Source: Alphaproteobacteria bacterium (GTDB lineage: Bacteria; Pseudomonadota; Alphaproteobacteria; Rhodobacterales; Rhodobacteraceae). Taken from it: DNA of 64,000 nucleotides. The stretch spans positions 1 to 64,000 of the forward strand of contig JAUIIJ010000021.1 of assembly GCA_030431825.1 (NCBI GenBank). The letters run 5' to 3'. Position numbers and translations under genes: made by a program. Every line of letters begins with the position of its first letter. Position 1 is the stretch's first letter. Positions 42,071 to 51,954 of this stretch are shown here, piece by piece. The notes below the pieces were generated by a model that searched no databases, was not told the DNA's origin, and saw nothing but the letters and a program-made list of their open reading frames with translations.

Positions 42071-43873
42071 ATGACGCAGACCCCGTTTCCCTCCTGGCCG
42101 GATGTGGCCGCCGAACTCATCGCCGTCGCCGCCGGCCGTGCACCCGCAGAGACCGTCATTCGCGGCGGCATCTGGGTCAATGTGCACAGCCGCGAACTCT
42201 TGCCGGATCATGACATTGCCATCGCACGCGGCCGCATTGCCTATGTCGGACCGGATGCCAGCTATTGCATCGGGGCCGACACACAGGTGATCGAGGCGCG
42301 GGGGCGTTACATGCTTCCGGGTCTGTGCGATGCCCATATGCATATCGAAAGCGGCATGTTGACCCCGGCCGAGTTCTCGCGCGCGGTGATTCCGCACGGC
42401 ACCACCAGCATGTTCACCGATCCCCACGAAATCGCCAATGTGCTGGGCCTTGCGGGGGTGCGCATGATGCATGACGAGGCGCTGATGCAGCCGGTGAACA
42501 TTTTTACCCAGATGCCATCCTGCGCGCCGTCCGCCCCGGGGCTTGAGACCACCGGTCACGAGATTTCGCCCGAGGATGTCGCAGAGGCGATGCAATGGCC
42601 CGGGATCATCGGCTTGGGCGAGATGATGAACTTTCCGGGGGTTGCCAATGCGGACCCCGGGATGCTCGCCGAAATCGCCGCGACGCAACGCGCGGGCAAG
42701 ACCGTGGGCGGGCATTACGCCTCGCCCGACCTGGGTGCCGATTTTGCGGCCTATGTCGCGGGCGGTCCTGCTGATGACCACGAAGGCACCTGCGAGGCCG
42801 ATGCGATTGCGCGCGTGCGGCAGGGCATGCGGTCGATGATGCGGCTGGGCAGTGCGTGGTATGATGTCGAAAAACAGATCACCGCGATCACCCGAAAGGG
42901 GCTGGACCCGCGCAACTTCATTCTGTGTACCGATGATTGTCATTCCGGCACGTTGGTCAACGACGGCCACATGAACCGGGTGGTGCGGCACGCGATTGCG
43001 TGTGGCTGCGATCCGGTGGTCGCGTTGCAGATGGCCACCCTGAACACGGCGAGCCATTTCGGACTGGAACGGGAGATCGGCTCGATCACACCCGGGCGGC
43101 GGGCCGATGTCATCCTGAGTTCCGATCTGTCCGAATTGCCGATCGAACTCGTCATGGCGCGGGGCGAGGTTGTCGCCCGGGACGGTGTCTGCCTTGTCGA
43201 TTGTCCGCATTACGACTGGCCGGAAACGGCACGCAATACGGTGCATCTCGGGCATCGGCTGAGTGCCGGGGATTTCGAGATCACCGCGCCGGAAGGCGCA
43301 AATCATGCGCGGGCGAATGTTATCGGTGTGGTCGAGAACCAGGCCCCGACCAAAGCACTGCAAGAGGATTTGCCGGTGCGGGATGGCGTGGTCGAAGGCG
43401 AGGGTGCGGTGTGCCAGATCGCGTTGGTCGAGCGGCACCGCGCCACCGGTGGCGTGGTAAACGGCTTCGTTTCGGGCTTTGGCTACCGCGGGCGCATGGC
43501 GATGGCGTCGACGGTGGCGCATGACAGCCACCACATGATCGTTGTCGGCACCGACCGGGCGCAGATGGCGCTGGCGGCGAACCGTCTGGCCGAGGTCGGT
43601 GGCGGCATCACCGTGTTTCGCGACGACACGGAACTGGCGCTGGTCAAGCTGCCGATCGCCGGTCTGATGTCGGACAGCCCCGCGCGACAGGTCGCGCGGG
43701 ATGCCGAGCGCATGATGCAGGCGATGCGCGATTGCGGATGCGATCTCAACAACGCGTATATGCAGCATTCGCTGCTGGCGCTGGTGGTGATCCCGGAATT
43801 GCGCATCTCCGATCTTGGCCTCGTGGACGTGCGCAGGTTCGAACAGATCGACGTGCTGGAGACCCTCGCGTGA
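42071..43873 (+). CDS. ade: Adenine deaminase
   Basis: 600 aa, amidohydrolase superfamily; converts adenine to hypoxanthine and ammonia. Metal-binding and active-site blocks are visible: LPGLCDAHMHIESGMLTPAE, HGTTSMFTDPHEIANVLG, CTDDCHSGTLVNDGHMNRVV and the C-terminal SGFGYRGRMAMASTVAHDSH. Its stop overlaps the GTG start of the AMP nucleosidase gene. Together they take AMP to adenine to hypoxanthine. Confidence 0.93.
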   Translation: MTQTPFPSWPDVAAELIAVAAGRAPAETVIRGGIWVNVHSRELLPDHDIAIARGRIAYVGPDASYCIGADTQVIEARGRYMLPGLCDAHMHIESGMLTPAEFSRAVIPHGTTSMFTDPHEIANVLGLAGVRMMHDEALMQPVNIFTQMPSCAPSAPGLETTGHEISPEDVAEAMQWPGIIGLGEMMNFPGVANADPGMLAEIAATQRAGKTVGGHYASPDLGADFAAYVAGGPADDHEGTCEADAIARVRQGMRSMMRLGSAWYDVEKQITAITRKGLDPRNFILCTDDCHSGTLVNDGHMNRVVRHAIACGCDPVVALQMATLNTASHFGLEREIGSITPGRRADVILSSDLSELPIELVMARGEVVARDGVCLVDCPHYDWPETARNTVHLGHRLSAGDFEITAPEGANHARANVIGVVENQAPTKALQEDLPVRDGVVEGEGAVCQIALVERHRATGGVVNGFVSGFGYRGRMAMASTVAHDSHHMIVVGTDRAQMALAANRLAEVGGGITVFRDDTELALVKLPIAGLMSDSPARQVARDAERMMQAMRDCGCDLNNAYMQHSLLALVVIPELRISDLGLVDVRRFEQIDVLETLA

Positions 43874-45333
43874 ATGACATCCTGACGCCCGATCCCGTGG
43901 AGCCCCGCGACTACAGCGACGCCGGAGAAGCGGTCGCGCGCCTGTGCGAGCTTTATGCCGAGGCCACGGGCTTTCTGACGGAACGGTTTCGCGCGGCGAT
44001 GCGCGATGGCGCGCCTGCCCATCGCATCCGCGCCTACTATCCCGAGGTGAGGATCACGACATCGAGCTATGCGCAAGTCGATACACGGCTCAGTTTCGGG
44101 CATATCGCGGCGCCCGGAACCTATGCCACGACAATCACCCGCCCGGACCTTTTCAGCCACTACCTGACGCAGCAGATCGGCCTCTTGATCCGAAATCACG
44201 ATCTTCCGGTGATGATCGGCACATCCGACACGCCGATGCCGGTTCATTTCGCGGTTGCAGATGACGCCAGCTTGACAGTGCCCCAGCAGGGCGCTGCGGA
44301 TTTCATCCTGCGCGATGTGTTCGACGTGCCGGACCTGTCGACGACCAATGACGACATCGTCAACGGCACCCATATCGCGGCGAATGGCACCGGACCTCTG
44401 GCGTTGTTCACTGCGCAGCGTATCGATTATTCTCTGGCGCGGTTGTCGCATTATACGGCTACGAATCCCGAGCATTTCCAGAACCACGTTCTGTTTACCA
44501 ACTACCAGATCTACGTGTCCGAATTCGAAGCCTATGCCCGGGCACAGCTCGCTGATCCCGACAGCGGTTATTGCAGCTTTGTTTCGACGCATAATGTCGA
44601 AATCACCGATCCGAAGGCACCGATCGAACAGCCGCTGAAACTGCCGCAAATGCCGACTTATCACCTGAAGCGCAAGGACGGCTCGGGCATAACGCTGGTG
44701 AATATCGGGGTCGGTCCCTCGAACGCCAAGACCGCAACGGATCACATCGCGGTGTTGCGACCGCATGCTTGGCTCATGGTCGGGCATTGCGCCGGGTTGC
44801 GCAACAGCCAGGCGCTGGGCGATTTCGTGCTGGCCCATGCCTATCTGCGCGAGGATCACGTGCTTGACGATGATCTGCCGGTCTGGACCCCGATCCCGGC
44901 TCTGGCCGAGATCCAGATTGCGCTGGAACAGGCGGTGGCAGAGGTGACCGAACTGGACGGGTTCGACCTCAAGCGGATCATGCGAACCGGCACGGTCGCG
45001 ACCATCGACAATCGCAACTGGGAACTGCGTGATCAGTCCGGCCCGGTGCAGCGTCTCAGCCAGAGCAGATCCATCGCGCTGGATATGGAAAGCGCGACAA
45101 TTGCCGCGAACGGCTATCGCTTCCGGGTGCCCTATGGCACGCTGCTCTGCGTGTCCGACAAACCGCTGCATGGAGAGTTGAAACTGCCGGGAATGGCGTC
45201 GGATTTCTATAATACACAGGTGTCGCGCCACCTGAGCATCGGAATCCGGGCGATGGAATCCCTGCGGAACATGCCGCTTGAAAGGTTGCATAGCAGGAAA
45301 TTGCGGTCATTTGACGAAACCGCCTTCCTCTGA
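43870..45333 (+). CDS. amn: AMP nucleosidase
   Basis: 487 aa. It splits AMP into adenine and ribose 5-phosphate. N-terminal regulatory domain (RAYYPEVRITTSSYAQVDTR) and C-terminal nucleoside-phosphorylase-like domain (VNIGVGPSNAKTATDHIAVL; WLMVGHCAGLRNSQALGDFV; MESATIAANGYRFRVPYGTL). The start is GTG at 43870, four bases inside ade, giving MNDILTPDPVEPRDYSDA. A longer in-frame stretch inside ade is a shadow. Confidence 0.93.
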   Translation: MNDILTPDPVEPRDYSDAGEAVARLCELYAEATGFLTERFRAAMRDGAPAHRIRAYYPEVRITTSSYAQVDTRLSFGHIAAPGTYATTITRPDLFSHYLTQQIGLLIRNHDLPVMIGTSDTPMPVHFAVADDASLTVPQQGAADFILRDVFDVPDLSTTNDDIVNGTHIAANGTGPLALFTAQRIDYSLARLSHYTATNPEHFQNHVLFTNYQIYVSEFEAYARAQLADPDSGYCSFVSTHNVEITDPKAPIEQPLKLPQMPTYHLKRKDGSGITLVNIGVGPSNAKTATDHIAVLRPHAWLMVGHCAGLRNSQALGDFVLAHAYLREDHVLDDDLPVWTPIPALAEIQIALEQAVAEVTELDGFDLKRIMRTGTVATIDNRNWELRDQSGPVQRLSQSRSIALDMESATIAANGYRFRVPYGTLLCVSDKPLHGELKLPGMASDFYNTQVSRHLSIGIRAMESLRNMPLERLHSRKLRSFDETAFL

Positions 45334-45476
45334 CGGGTCAAATTCGGCCAAAAACAACGAAAACCAGCACATTTTGGCTTGTCAGGCCCCACTATTCGTT
45401 GTGTTTATACACAATATACCGTTAAACAAGCGGGATGAGGCCCAAGAAATCGGGCAGACGAAGGAGAGCAAAAACA

Positions 45477-45764
45477 ATGTCGAAGCCGATGACCAAAACC
45501 CAACTCGTCGCCGCGCTGGCCGAGGATATGGATACCGACAAGAAATCCGCGAGCGCCGCACTGGATGCGCTCACCGGACTGATCACGCGCGAAGTGTCGA
45601 ACGGCGGCGCCGTGACCCTGCCCGGCGTTGGCAAGATCTATTGCCGCGAACGCCCCGAGCGCATGGTCCGCAACCCCGCGACCGGCGAGCAGTTCAAGAA
45701 AGAGGCGGACAAGGTTGTCAAGATGACCATCGCCAAGGCGCTGAAAGACAGCGTCAACGGCTGA
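45477..45764 (+). CDS. HU family DNA-binding protein
   Basis: 95 aa. Small histone-like protein that bends and compacts DNA as a dimer. MTKTQLVAALAEDMDTDKKS and SNGGAVTLPGVGKIYCRERP give the helical body; the DNA-binding arm is RPERMVRNPATGEQF, with the conserved Arg-Asn-Pro at the tip. AAGGAGA lies 9-10 nt before the ATG at 45477. A strong hairpin terminator follows. Confidence 0.93.
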   Translation: MSKPMTKTQLVAALAEDMDTDKKSASAALDALTGLITREVSNGGAVTLPGVGKIYCRERPERMVRNPATGEQFKKEADKVVKMTIAKALKDSVNG

Positions 45765-45790
45765 TCTTGCATCATACCGGGATTTCCGAA

Positions 45791-45816
45791 AGGGTCGCCC
45801 GTGGCGGCCCTTTTTT
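45791..45816 (+). terminator. Rho-independent terminator after the HU gene
   Basis: AGGGTCGCC (45791-45799), loop cgt, GGCGGCCCT (45803-45811) with one G-U pair, then six T. Confidence 0.85.
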
Positions 45817-45843
45817 GGTTGGTCGCGGCGGAAGGACACCAAC

Positions 45844-45963
45844 ATGGCACAGGCAACAGGAATCGCTGGCGTGATCCGTCGCGCGGCAGACTCCGATAGA
45901 CGCGCGGCCCGGTATCGTGACCACCGGAAGGCCGGCCTGTCGCAGTGGTCGGTGTCGAAGTGA
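45844..45963 (+). pseudogene. Remnant of a VOC-family gene
   Basis: The frame begins with ATG 7 nt after AAGGA and reads MAQATGIAGVIRRAADSDRR then AARYRDHRKAGLSQWSVSK and a stop. The pattern GIxGVxxRAxD...A.YRDH....SxW matches the first 40 residues of many VOC (glyoxalase-like) proteins, but nothing of the rest follows. It may be a decayed gene or a chance likeness. The remaining bases to 46102 hold no other gene. Confidence 0.45.
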
Positions 45964-46102
45964 CAGCCCGGTTCGTGACAGCCTGCTGCTCGCCTGAAAC
46001 CCGCAGGGACCGGTATGCAGACGCCGGTCGCGCCGCCTGCAGGCATGCGGGCCGGTGCAGCCCGGAGGAGCCACGGGAATCCAGGGGAAAGGCGATGCGC
46101 CG

Positions 46103-46990
46103 ATGATGGATTTACGCTCGGTCCTGATGGGCCTTGCCTTTGCGTTCATGTGGTCTTCGGCCTTCACCTCGGCGCGCATTATCGTGGTGGACGCATCGCC
46201 GTTGTTTTCGCTCGCGATGCGGTTCCTGTTGTCCGGCGTTATCGGGATCGCAATTGCCCTGCTGATGGGGCAGCGGTTTCGCCTGACCCGCAAACAATGG
46301 TATGCGACGATCCTGTTCGGTGTGTGTCAGAACGCGCTTTACCTCGGGCTGAACTTTGTCGCGATGCAGACGGTTCAGGCCAGCGTTGCGGCGATCATCG
46401 CCTCGGCAATGCCGCTGCTGCTGGCGATTGCCAGTTGGCTTTTGCTGGGCGAGAAAATGCGTCCGCTTGGGGTCTTCGGGCTGATTGCCGGGATCCTGGG
46501 GGTGGCGCTGATCATGGGGTCGCGCATTACCGCGGGTGTCGACCTGTACGGTCTGACGCTGTGCATCATCGGTGTGCTCGCCCTGACATTCGCGACACTG
46601 GCCGTGCGTGGTGCCACGTCGGGCGGCAATTTCATGATGGTTGTCGGGTTGCAGATGCTCGTTGGTGCGGCCTGTCTTCTGGTGGCGTCGCTGGCGTTCG
46701 AGGATATCCGCGTCAACCTGACGACGCCTCTTGTGCTGGCGTTTCTTTACACCACGCTGGTGCCGGGGCTGGCCGCGACGCTGATCTGGTTCATGTTGCT
46801 GGATCGTGTCGGGCCGGTGCGGGCCGCGACCTTTCACTTTCTCAATCCGGTTTTTGGGGTCGCGATCGCGGCGATCCTTCTGGGAGAGATGCTTGGACCG
46901 ATGGATGTCGTCGGCGTGCTGATCGTGACGCTGGCCATTTTCGCGGTTCAGATATCGCGGCAGCCACCGCGCCGACCCCCGGCAAGCTGA
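46103..46990 (+). CDS. EamA family (DMT superfamily) transporter
   Basis: 295 aa with about ten membrane helices in two EamA repeats (first: GLAFAFMWSSAFTSARIIVV ... ALYLGLNFVAMQTVQASVAA; second: LTLCIIGVLALTFATLAVRG ... GPVRAATFHFLNPVFGVAIA). Substrate unknown; relatives export amino acids or other metabolites. The start is MMDLRSVLMG at 46103 (or the next Met). It converges with the nicotinamidase gene. Confidence 0.88.
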   Translation: MMDLRSVLMGLAFAFMWSSAFTSARIIVVDASPLFSLAMRFLLSGVIGIAIALLMGQRFRLTRKQWYATILFGVCQNALYLGLNFVAMQTVQASVAAIIASAMPLLLAIASWLLLGEKMRPLGVFGLIAGILGVALIMGSRITAGVDLYGLTLCIIGVLALTFATLAVRGATSGGNFMMVVGLQMLVGAACLLVASLAFEDIRVNLTTPLVLAFLYTTLVPGLAATLIWFMLLDRVGPVRAATFHFLNPVFGVAIAAILLGEMLGPMDVVGVLIVTLAIFAVQISRQPPRRPPAS

Positions 46991-46997
46991 CGGGCGG

Positions 46998-47594
46998 TCA
47001 GGCGAGCGTGACCCCGGCGGCCTTCATGCCGTCCAGAGCGGTGGCGAGCGACCCGTCGAGGTCGATGGCGCGGCAGAGATCGGTCCGAACCGTCACGGCA
47101 AAACCCAGCCGCGCCGCGTCCAGCGCCGAAAAGTTCACGCAGAAATCGGTGGCGAGTCCAACCATGGTCAGATCGTTGATCCCGCGCGTGCGCAGATAGC
47201 CCTCGAGCCCGGTGGGGGTGCTCCGGTCGTTCTCGAAGAATGCGGAATAGCTGTCGATCGCCGGATTGTAGCCCTTGCGGATGATCAGGTCGGCGCGGTC
47301 GGCGTTGAGATCGGCGTGAAGCCTGGCGCCCGTGGTTCCCTGAATGCAGTGATCGGGCCAAAGGACCTGTGCGCCATAGGGCATTTCGGTCGTGTCATAG
47401 GGTGTTTTCCCCGCATGTGACGAGGCAAACGACGAATGCCGCGCCGGGTGCCAGTCCTGCGTCACGATCACTGAAGGAAAATCGACCATAAGCCGGTTGA
47501 TACCGCCCACGATCTCGTCGCCACCCGGCACGGCGAGTGCGCCGCCGGGGCAGAAATCGTTCTGTACGTCGATCACGATAAGGGCGCGGGGCAT
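46998..47594 (-). CDS. pncA: Nicotinamidase
   Basis: 198 aa, isochorismatase fold. Triad: Asp in IVIDVQNDFCPGGALAVPGG, Lys in LIIRKGYNPAIDSYSAFFEN and Cys in MVGLATDFCVNFSALDAARL. The metal site DWHPARHSSFAS is present. It converts nicotinamide to nicotinate for NAD salvage. MPRALIVIDVQ at 47594 is the family start; the longer frame overlaps the divergent trhO region and is rejected. Confidence 0.93.
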   Translation of the reverse strand: MPRALIVIDVQNDFCPGGALAVPGGDEIVGGINRLMVDFPSVIVTQDWHPARHSSFASSHAGKTPYDTTEMPYGAQVLWPDHCIQGTTGARLHADLNADRADLIIRKGYNPAIDSYSAFFENDRSTPTGLEGYLRTRGINDLTMVGLATDFCVNFSALDAARLGFAVTVRTDLCRAIDLDGSLATALDGMKAAGVTLA

Positions 47595-47693
47595 GTCATG
47601 TCTCCTTGATCCTGCGTCATGGGTATGCGGAGGGTCGGGCCGCGTCAATGCGAGCCCTTGCGCCGCACGGGAAGCGGGGCTAATTGGCGGCGC

Positions 47694-48596
47694 ATGTATA
47701 CCATCGCCGCGCTCTATCATTTCACCCGGTTCGCCGACCCCGCCGCGCTGAAGCCCGCGTTGCTGGCGTTGTGCCAGGAACAGGGCGTTAGGGGTACGTT
47801 GCTGCTCGCTGCCGAGGGGGTCAACGGAACCATCGCCGGGTCACGCGCGGGGATCGACGCGGTTCTGGCGCATGTGCGGTCATTGCCCGGCTGTGCCGAT
47901 CTGGACTGGAAGGAAGCCACCAGTGACGAGCCGCCGTTCGGACGCATGAAGGTGCGGCTCAAGAAAGAGATCGTCACGATGGGTCAGCCCGATATCGACC
48001 CCAGGGCGCGGGTCGGGCATTATGTTGATCCGGCAGACTGGAACGATCTGATCCGCAATCCGGATGTCGCCGTCATCGACACCCGCAACGATTACGAGGT
48101 GGCGATCGGAACATTCGAGGGTGCGGTCGATCCCCGCACCCGGTCGTTTGGAGAATTTCCCGCCTGGTGGGAAGCAAACAAGCACCGGTTTCACAACAAG
48201 CGGATCGCCATGTTCTGCACCGGCGGGATAAGGTGCGAGAAATCGACGAACTACCTGCTGGGGCAGGGAGTCGAGGATGTCTATCACCTCAAGGGCGGGA
48301 TTCTGAAGTATCTCGAAGAGGTTCCGGCGGCCGACAGTGCCTGGAATGGCGAGTGTTTCGTTTTCGACAACCGGGTCAGCGTCGGACACGGGCTGAAAGA
48401 GGGCCCGCATGAGCTCTGTCACGGATGTCGCCGCCCGATCCTCCCCGAAGACAGGGCGCGCCCGGAATTCGAGGCGGGCGTTTCGTGCCACCATTGCGTT
48501 TCGGAAACCTCGGAGAGCGACAAGAACCGGTTCCGCGAGCGCCAGAAACAGATGCGCCTTGCCCGCGAACGCGCCGGAGGGCAGGCCCCGGCCTGA
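47694..48596 (+). CDS. trhO: tRNA uridine-34 hydroxylase (rhodanese-type)
   Basis: 300 aa. It makes 5-hydroxyuridine at tRNA position 34 with oxygen. N-terminal acylphosphatase-like domain (YTIAALYHFTRFADPAALKP; LAAEGVNGTIAGSRAGIDAV), rhodanese domain with IAMFCTGGIRCEKSTNYLLG, and a C-terminal CHGCRRPI...CHHCV pair of CxxC. MYTIAAL at 47694 is the start. It diverges from pncA. Confidence 0.92.
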   Translation: MYTIAALYHFTRFADPAALKPALLALCQEQGVRGTLLLAAEGVNGTIAGSRAGIDAVLAHVRSLPGCADLDWKEATSDEPPFGRMKVRLKKEIVTMGQPDIDPRARVGHYVDPADWNDLIRNPDVAVIDTRNDYEVAIGTFEGAVDPRTRSFGEFPAWWEANKHRFHNKRIAMFCTGGIRCEKSTNYLLGQGVEDVYHLKGGILKYLEEVPAADSAWNGECFVFDNRVSVGHGLKEGPHELCHGCRRPILPEDRARPEFEAGVSCHHCVSETSESDKNRFRERQKQMRLARERAGGQAPA

Positions 48597-48605
48597 TGCC
48601 TGGGA

Positions 48606-49826
48606 TCATCCGGTTGCGACAGCGCGGCCCGTGCGCGGGCGTGATCGCATCAGCAGCATCAGCATGATCGCGATATTGAATCCGTTCCAGACGATGCCGT
48701 TCACGAATGCGATCTGGTAGCTGCCGGTCAGGTCATAGAGCCACCCCGACATCCAGCCACCCAGGGCCATGCCGATGATCGTCATCATCATCACGAAACC
48801 GACCCGGCCACCGGCCTCCTTGGCGGGCATGTACTCGCGCACCACCAGCGCATAGCTCGGGACGATGCCGCCCTGCGCGAGCCCGAACACCGTGCTGACG
48901 ATGTAGAGAGACACCATCCCGTCATAGGGCAAGTACAGGAACAGCGCGACGCATTGCAGGACCGAGCCGATCAACAGGGTCATGACCCCGCCCAGCCGGT
49001 CCGCGACGAGCCCGGAAATCACCCGGCTGACAACGCCACCGAGCAGCATGAGCGACAGCATCTCCGCCCCGACTGCGGGACCATAGCCCAGCCCGACGCA
49101 ATAGGCGACGATGTGAACCTGTGGCATCGACATTGCCACGCAACAGGCGATTCCCGCGAACCCGAGTATGTATTGCAACGTGCGCGGGCTGAGACCGACG
49201 CTGCGCGCGCGCAGCGCCGATGCGGCCTCCGCGGCGAGATGGGCCTCTTCCGGCAGGCGGCGGCGCAAGAGCATGGACAGCGGCACCACGACGGCAATCG
49301 TTACCATGGCCAGCGTCACATAAACCTGCCGCCACCCGCTTTCGGCGAGAACGTCGGCCAGCATTGTCGGCCAGATCGCCCCGGAGAGATAGTTGCCGCT
49401 TGCCGCCAGTGCCACCGCGATGCCGCGCCGCTTGAGAAACCAGTGCGAAATATCGGCGATCAGCGGCCCGAACCCGACCGCGGTTCCAAGTCCGAGAACC
49501 AGATGCGCCAGCGACAGCGTGACCATGTTGGGTGCCAGCGCCGCCAGGCCATAACCGAGCACGATGCCGGCCACCGCGCCGTTCAGGGCAAGCGTCACGC
49601 CAAAACGGTCCACAACGCGCCCGATCAGCAGATTGCCAAGCGCAAAGCCCACCATGGTCAGGGTATAGGGCAGCGACGCCTCGGCGCGGCCCGCACCGAA
49701 TTCGGTCTCGATCGCCGGCATCACGACCACGACCGCCCACATGCCCGCATTGGCGACCATGCCGATCAGCAGGGTGATGCCGAGTCGAAACCACGAATAG
49801 CTGCTGTCATGAATGCTGCTGCTCAT
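48606..49826 (-). CDS. MFS transporter
   Basis: About 406 aa with 12 predicted membrane segments and the MFS loop motif between helices 2 and 3 (GNLLIGRVVDRFGV), repeated in the second half (SGLVADRLGGVMTLLIGSVL). It resembles the monocarboxylate/oxalate-formate branch, but the substrate is unknown. The start MSSSIHDSSYSW (49826) is preferred to an upstream MRP. It diverges from an SDR gene 111 bp away, possibly sharing regulation. Confidence 0.88.
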   Translation of the reverse strand: MSSSIHDSSYSWFRLGITLLIGMVANAGMWAVVVVMPAIETEFGAGRAEASLPYTLTMVGFALGNLLIGRVVDRFGVTLALNGAVAGIVLGYGLAALAPNMVTLSLAHLVLGLGTAVGFGPLIADISHWFLKRRGIAVALAASGNYLSGAIWPTMLADVLAESGWRQVYVTLAMVTIAVVVPLSMLLRRRLPEEAHLAAEAASALRARSVGLSPRTLQYILGFAGIACCVAMSMPQVHIVAYCVGLGYGPAVGAEMLSLMLLGGVVSRVISGLVADRLGGVMTLLIGSVLQCVALFLYLPYDGMVSLYIVSTVFGLAQGGIVPSYALVVREYMPAKEAGGRVGFVMMMTIIGMALGGWMSGWLYDLTGSYQIAFVNGIVWNGFNIAIMLMLLMRSRPRTGRAVATG

Positions 49827-49936
49827 GGGGCGCACGCTAGGACCCTACGCATCGAAAGCAAAGAACAATATTACCGATTGAAGGCAACATGTGTTTCGAT
49901 TCAAATGCGTGCGCAGCCGAACCTGAAGGACACCGC

Positions 49937-50701
49937 ATGACGACATTGCCGACCCCGCCGAGTTTCAGCCTTGTGGGCAAGACCGCGCTTGTCACCGGGG
50001 CGTCTTCCGGTATCGGTCAGGGATGTGCGGTGGCGCTGGCCGAGGCCGGTGCGCATGTGGTCTGTGCCGCGCGCGGGATGGGGCGCCTTGCCGCCACGGT
50101 TGACGAGATGACGGCGCGGGGCTGGTCGGCGGAGGCCCTGCAACTGGATCAGGGCGATCTGGAGCAACTGGCCGGCGCGCTTGACGGGCGCCCGTTTGAC
50201 ATCGTGGTCAACTCGGCCGGCGCGGCACTGCCCAAGCCGGCGTTCGAAACGGAACCTGCTGATTTTGATCAGGTGATGAACGTGAACCTGCGGTCTGCCT
50301 ATTTTCTGTCGACATGGGCCGCGAGGGCGCTGAAAGAGGCGGGAAAGCGAGGATCGATCATTCATTTGTCCAGCCAGATGGGCCATGTCGGCGGCATGGA
50401 CCGGACGGTGTATTGCGCGTCGAAATGGGGGCTTGAGGGGATGATCAAGGCGATGGCGATCGAGTGGGGGCCCTACGACATCCGTATCAACGCGATCGCT
50501 CCGACATTCATCCGTACCCCGCTCAGCCAGGTGACACTCGATCGTCCGGATCGCGCGGCGTGGATCAGGGAAAAGATCAAGCTGGGCCGGGTCGGAGAGA
50601 TCGAAGATATCATGGGCGCCGCGTTGTACCTGGCATCGGATGCCTCAGGGCTGGTCACTGGCACGTCGCTGCTGGTCGATGGTGGCTGGACGGCGGACTG
50701 A
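49937..50701 (+). CDS. Short-chain dehydrogenase/reductase
   Basis: 254 aa, classical SDR. The cofactor motif TGASSGIGQG (about 22-31), NSAG (about 94-97), the catalytic Ser in IIHLSSQMG, and YCASK (Tyr/Lys) are all present. The C-terminus ends LVTGTSLLVDGGWTAD. It oxidises or reduces an alcohol/ketone with NAD(P); the substrate is unknown. MTTLPTPPSFSLVG at 49937 is the start. Divergent from the MFS gene. Confidence 0.9.
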   Translation: MTTLPTPPSFSLVGKTALVTGASSGIGQGCAVALAEAGAHVVCAARGMGRLAATVDEMTARGWSAEALQLDQGDLEQLAGALDGRPFDIVVNSAGAALPKPAFETEPADFDQVMNVNLRSAYFLSTWAARALKEAGKRGSIIHLSSQMGHVGGMDRTVYCASKWGLEGMIKAMAIEWGPYDIRINAIAPTFIRTPLSQVTLDRPDRAAWIREKIKLGRVGEIEDIMGAALYLASDASGLVTGTSLLVDGGWTAD

Positions 50702-51046
50702 TCAGGCCTCGTCTCCGAAGAACGGTGTCATCTGCGCCACGATCACCGAGTTCTCGTCCAGGGCACGCTGCATCAGGGCGCGTTCGTCCTCGTCGATCTC
50801 GTGCCCTGCAGCCTCGCGATCCGCAAGCGTGCCATAGCCGGTTACGTCGAGCGGTGCGGTGTCTGCCTGCTTCAGGATCGCCACGGTTTCGCGCACCGCC
50901 TCGGCTTCGTCGATGCCGCTGGCGAAGCACATCAGCGCCGCGCCGGTGGCCTCTTCGGGCAGCCCGTCGCCCGATTTGCGCCCGATCTGCACCAGCAGGG
51001 TATAGACCTGCTGGCGCGAGGGTTTTTTCTGCTGCTTCTCAGTCAC
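50702..51046 (-). CDS. Small cytoplasmic protein of unknown function
   Basis: 114 aa, acidic and mostly helical ([60 protein letters not shown]), no membrane or signal segment. It overlaps the end of dapD by 8 bp, so it is probably translated from the dapD transcript. No family name recognised. It converges with the SDR gene. Confidence 0.75.
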   Translation of the reverse strand: MTEKQQKKPSRQQVYTLLVQIGRKSGDGLPEEATGAALMCFASGIDEAEAVRETVAILKQADTAPLDVTGYGTLADREAAGHEIDEDERALMQRALDENSVIVAQMTPFFGDEA

Positions 51047-51866
51047 GCAAAAGCTCGTTTATGCCGGTTTTCGAACGTGTTTTCGCATCCACCCGCTTCA
51101 CGATCACCGCGCAATAGAGATTGATGTTGTTCTTTGATGGCATCGACCCGGCAACGACGACGGAATAGGGCGGCACTTCGCCATACATCACTTCGCCGGT
51201 TTCGCGGTCGACGATCTTGGTGGACTGGCCGATGAACACACCCATGCCCAGAACCGAGCCTTCGCGCACGATGCAGCCCTCGACCACTTCCGAGCGTGCG
51301 CCGATAAAGCAATTGTCCTCGATGATGGTCGGGCCGGCCTGCATGGGTTCAAGAACGCCGCCGATGCCGACGCCGCCGGACAGGTGCACGTTCTTGCCGA
51401 TCTGCGCGCAGGAACCGACCGTCGCCCAGGTATCGACCATTGTGCCCTCGTCGACATAGGCCCCGAGATTGACAAAGGACGGCATCAGGACCACGCCCGG
51501 CGCGACATAGGCCGATTTGCGCACGACGCAGTTGGGGACGGCGCGAAAGCCTGCCGCCTTCCACTGATTGTCACCCCACCCGGCGAATTTGCTGTCGACC
51601 TTGTCCCACCAGCCGCCGTTCTGCGGGCCACCGGCATGTTGCTCCATGTCCTTGATGCGGAACCCGAGCAGCACGGCCTTTTTCGCCCACTGGTTCACGT
51701 GCCAGCTGTTGTCGGCCTGTTTCTCGGCCACGCGCAGGGCGCCGCTGTCAAGCGCGTTCAGCGTGTCTTCGATGGCCTCGCGCTGTTCGCCGGTGGTGGC
51801 GGGCGTGATCGTGTCGCGTGCTTCCCATGCGGCTTCGATGGCGGTTTCCAGCTGCGCGTTGGACAT
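51039..51866 (-). CDS. dapD: Tetrahydrodipicolinate N-succinyltransferase
   Basis: 275 aa. Transfers succinyl from succinyl-CoA in lysine/DAP synthesis. After a helical N-terminal domain, the left-handed beta-helix hexapeptide repeats run from about 110 to 235 ([60 protein letters not shown]). [15 protein letters not shown] at 51866 is the start; a longer frame lacks similarity. Pathway partner dapF lies at 23.1-23.9 kb. Confidence 0.95.
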   Translation of the reverse strand: MSNAQLETAIEAAWEARDTITPATTGEQREAIEDTLNALDSGALRVAEKQADNSWHVNQWAKKAVLLGFRIKDMEQHAGGPQNGGWWDKVDSKFAGWGDNQWKAAGFRAVPNCVVRKSAYVAPGVVLMPSFVNLGAYVDEGTMVDTWATVGSCAQIGKNVHLSGGVGIGGVLEPMQAGPTIIEDNCFIGARSEVVEGCIVREGSVLGMGVFIGQSTKIVDRETGEVMYGEVPPYSVVVAGSMPSKNNINLYCAVIVKRVDAKTRSKTGINELLRD

Positions 51867-51954
51867 GGACGAGTCTCCTGTGATCAATCGTTGACTGCCC
51901 TATAGCGGGGCGCGCGACGACAAACAACGTGAACCATGCGCGCGAAGCGGTGTA

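Noticed and set aside
45965-46102. Cobalamin-type riboswitch before the EamA transporter gene
   Set aside because: A few G-rich phrases resemble pieces of the B12 box, but the conserved core blocks are absent.
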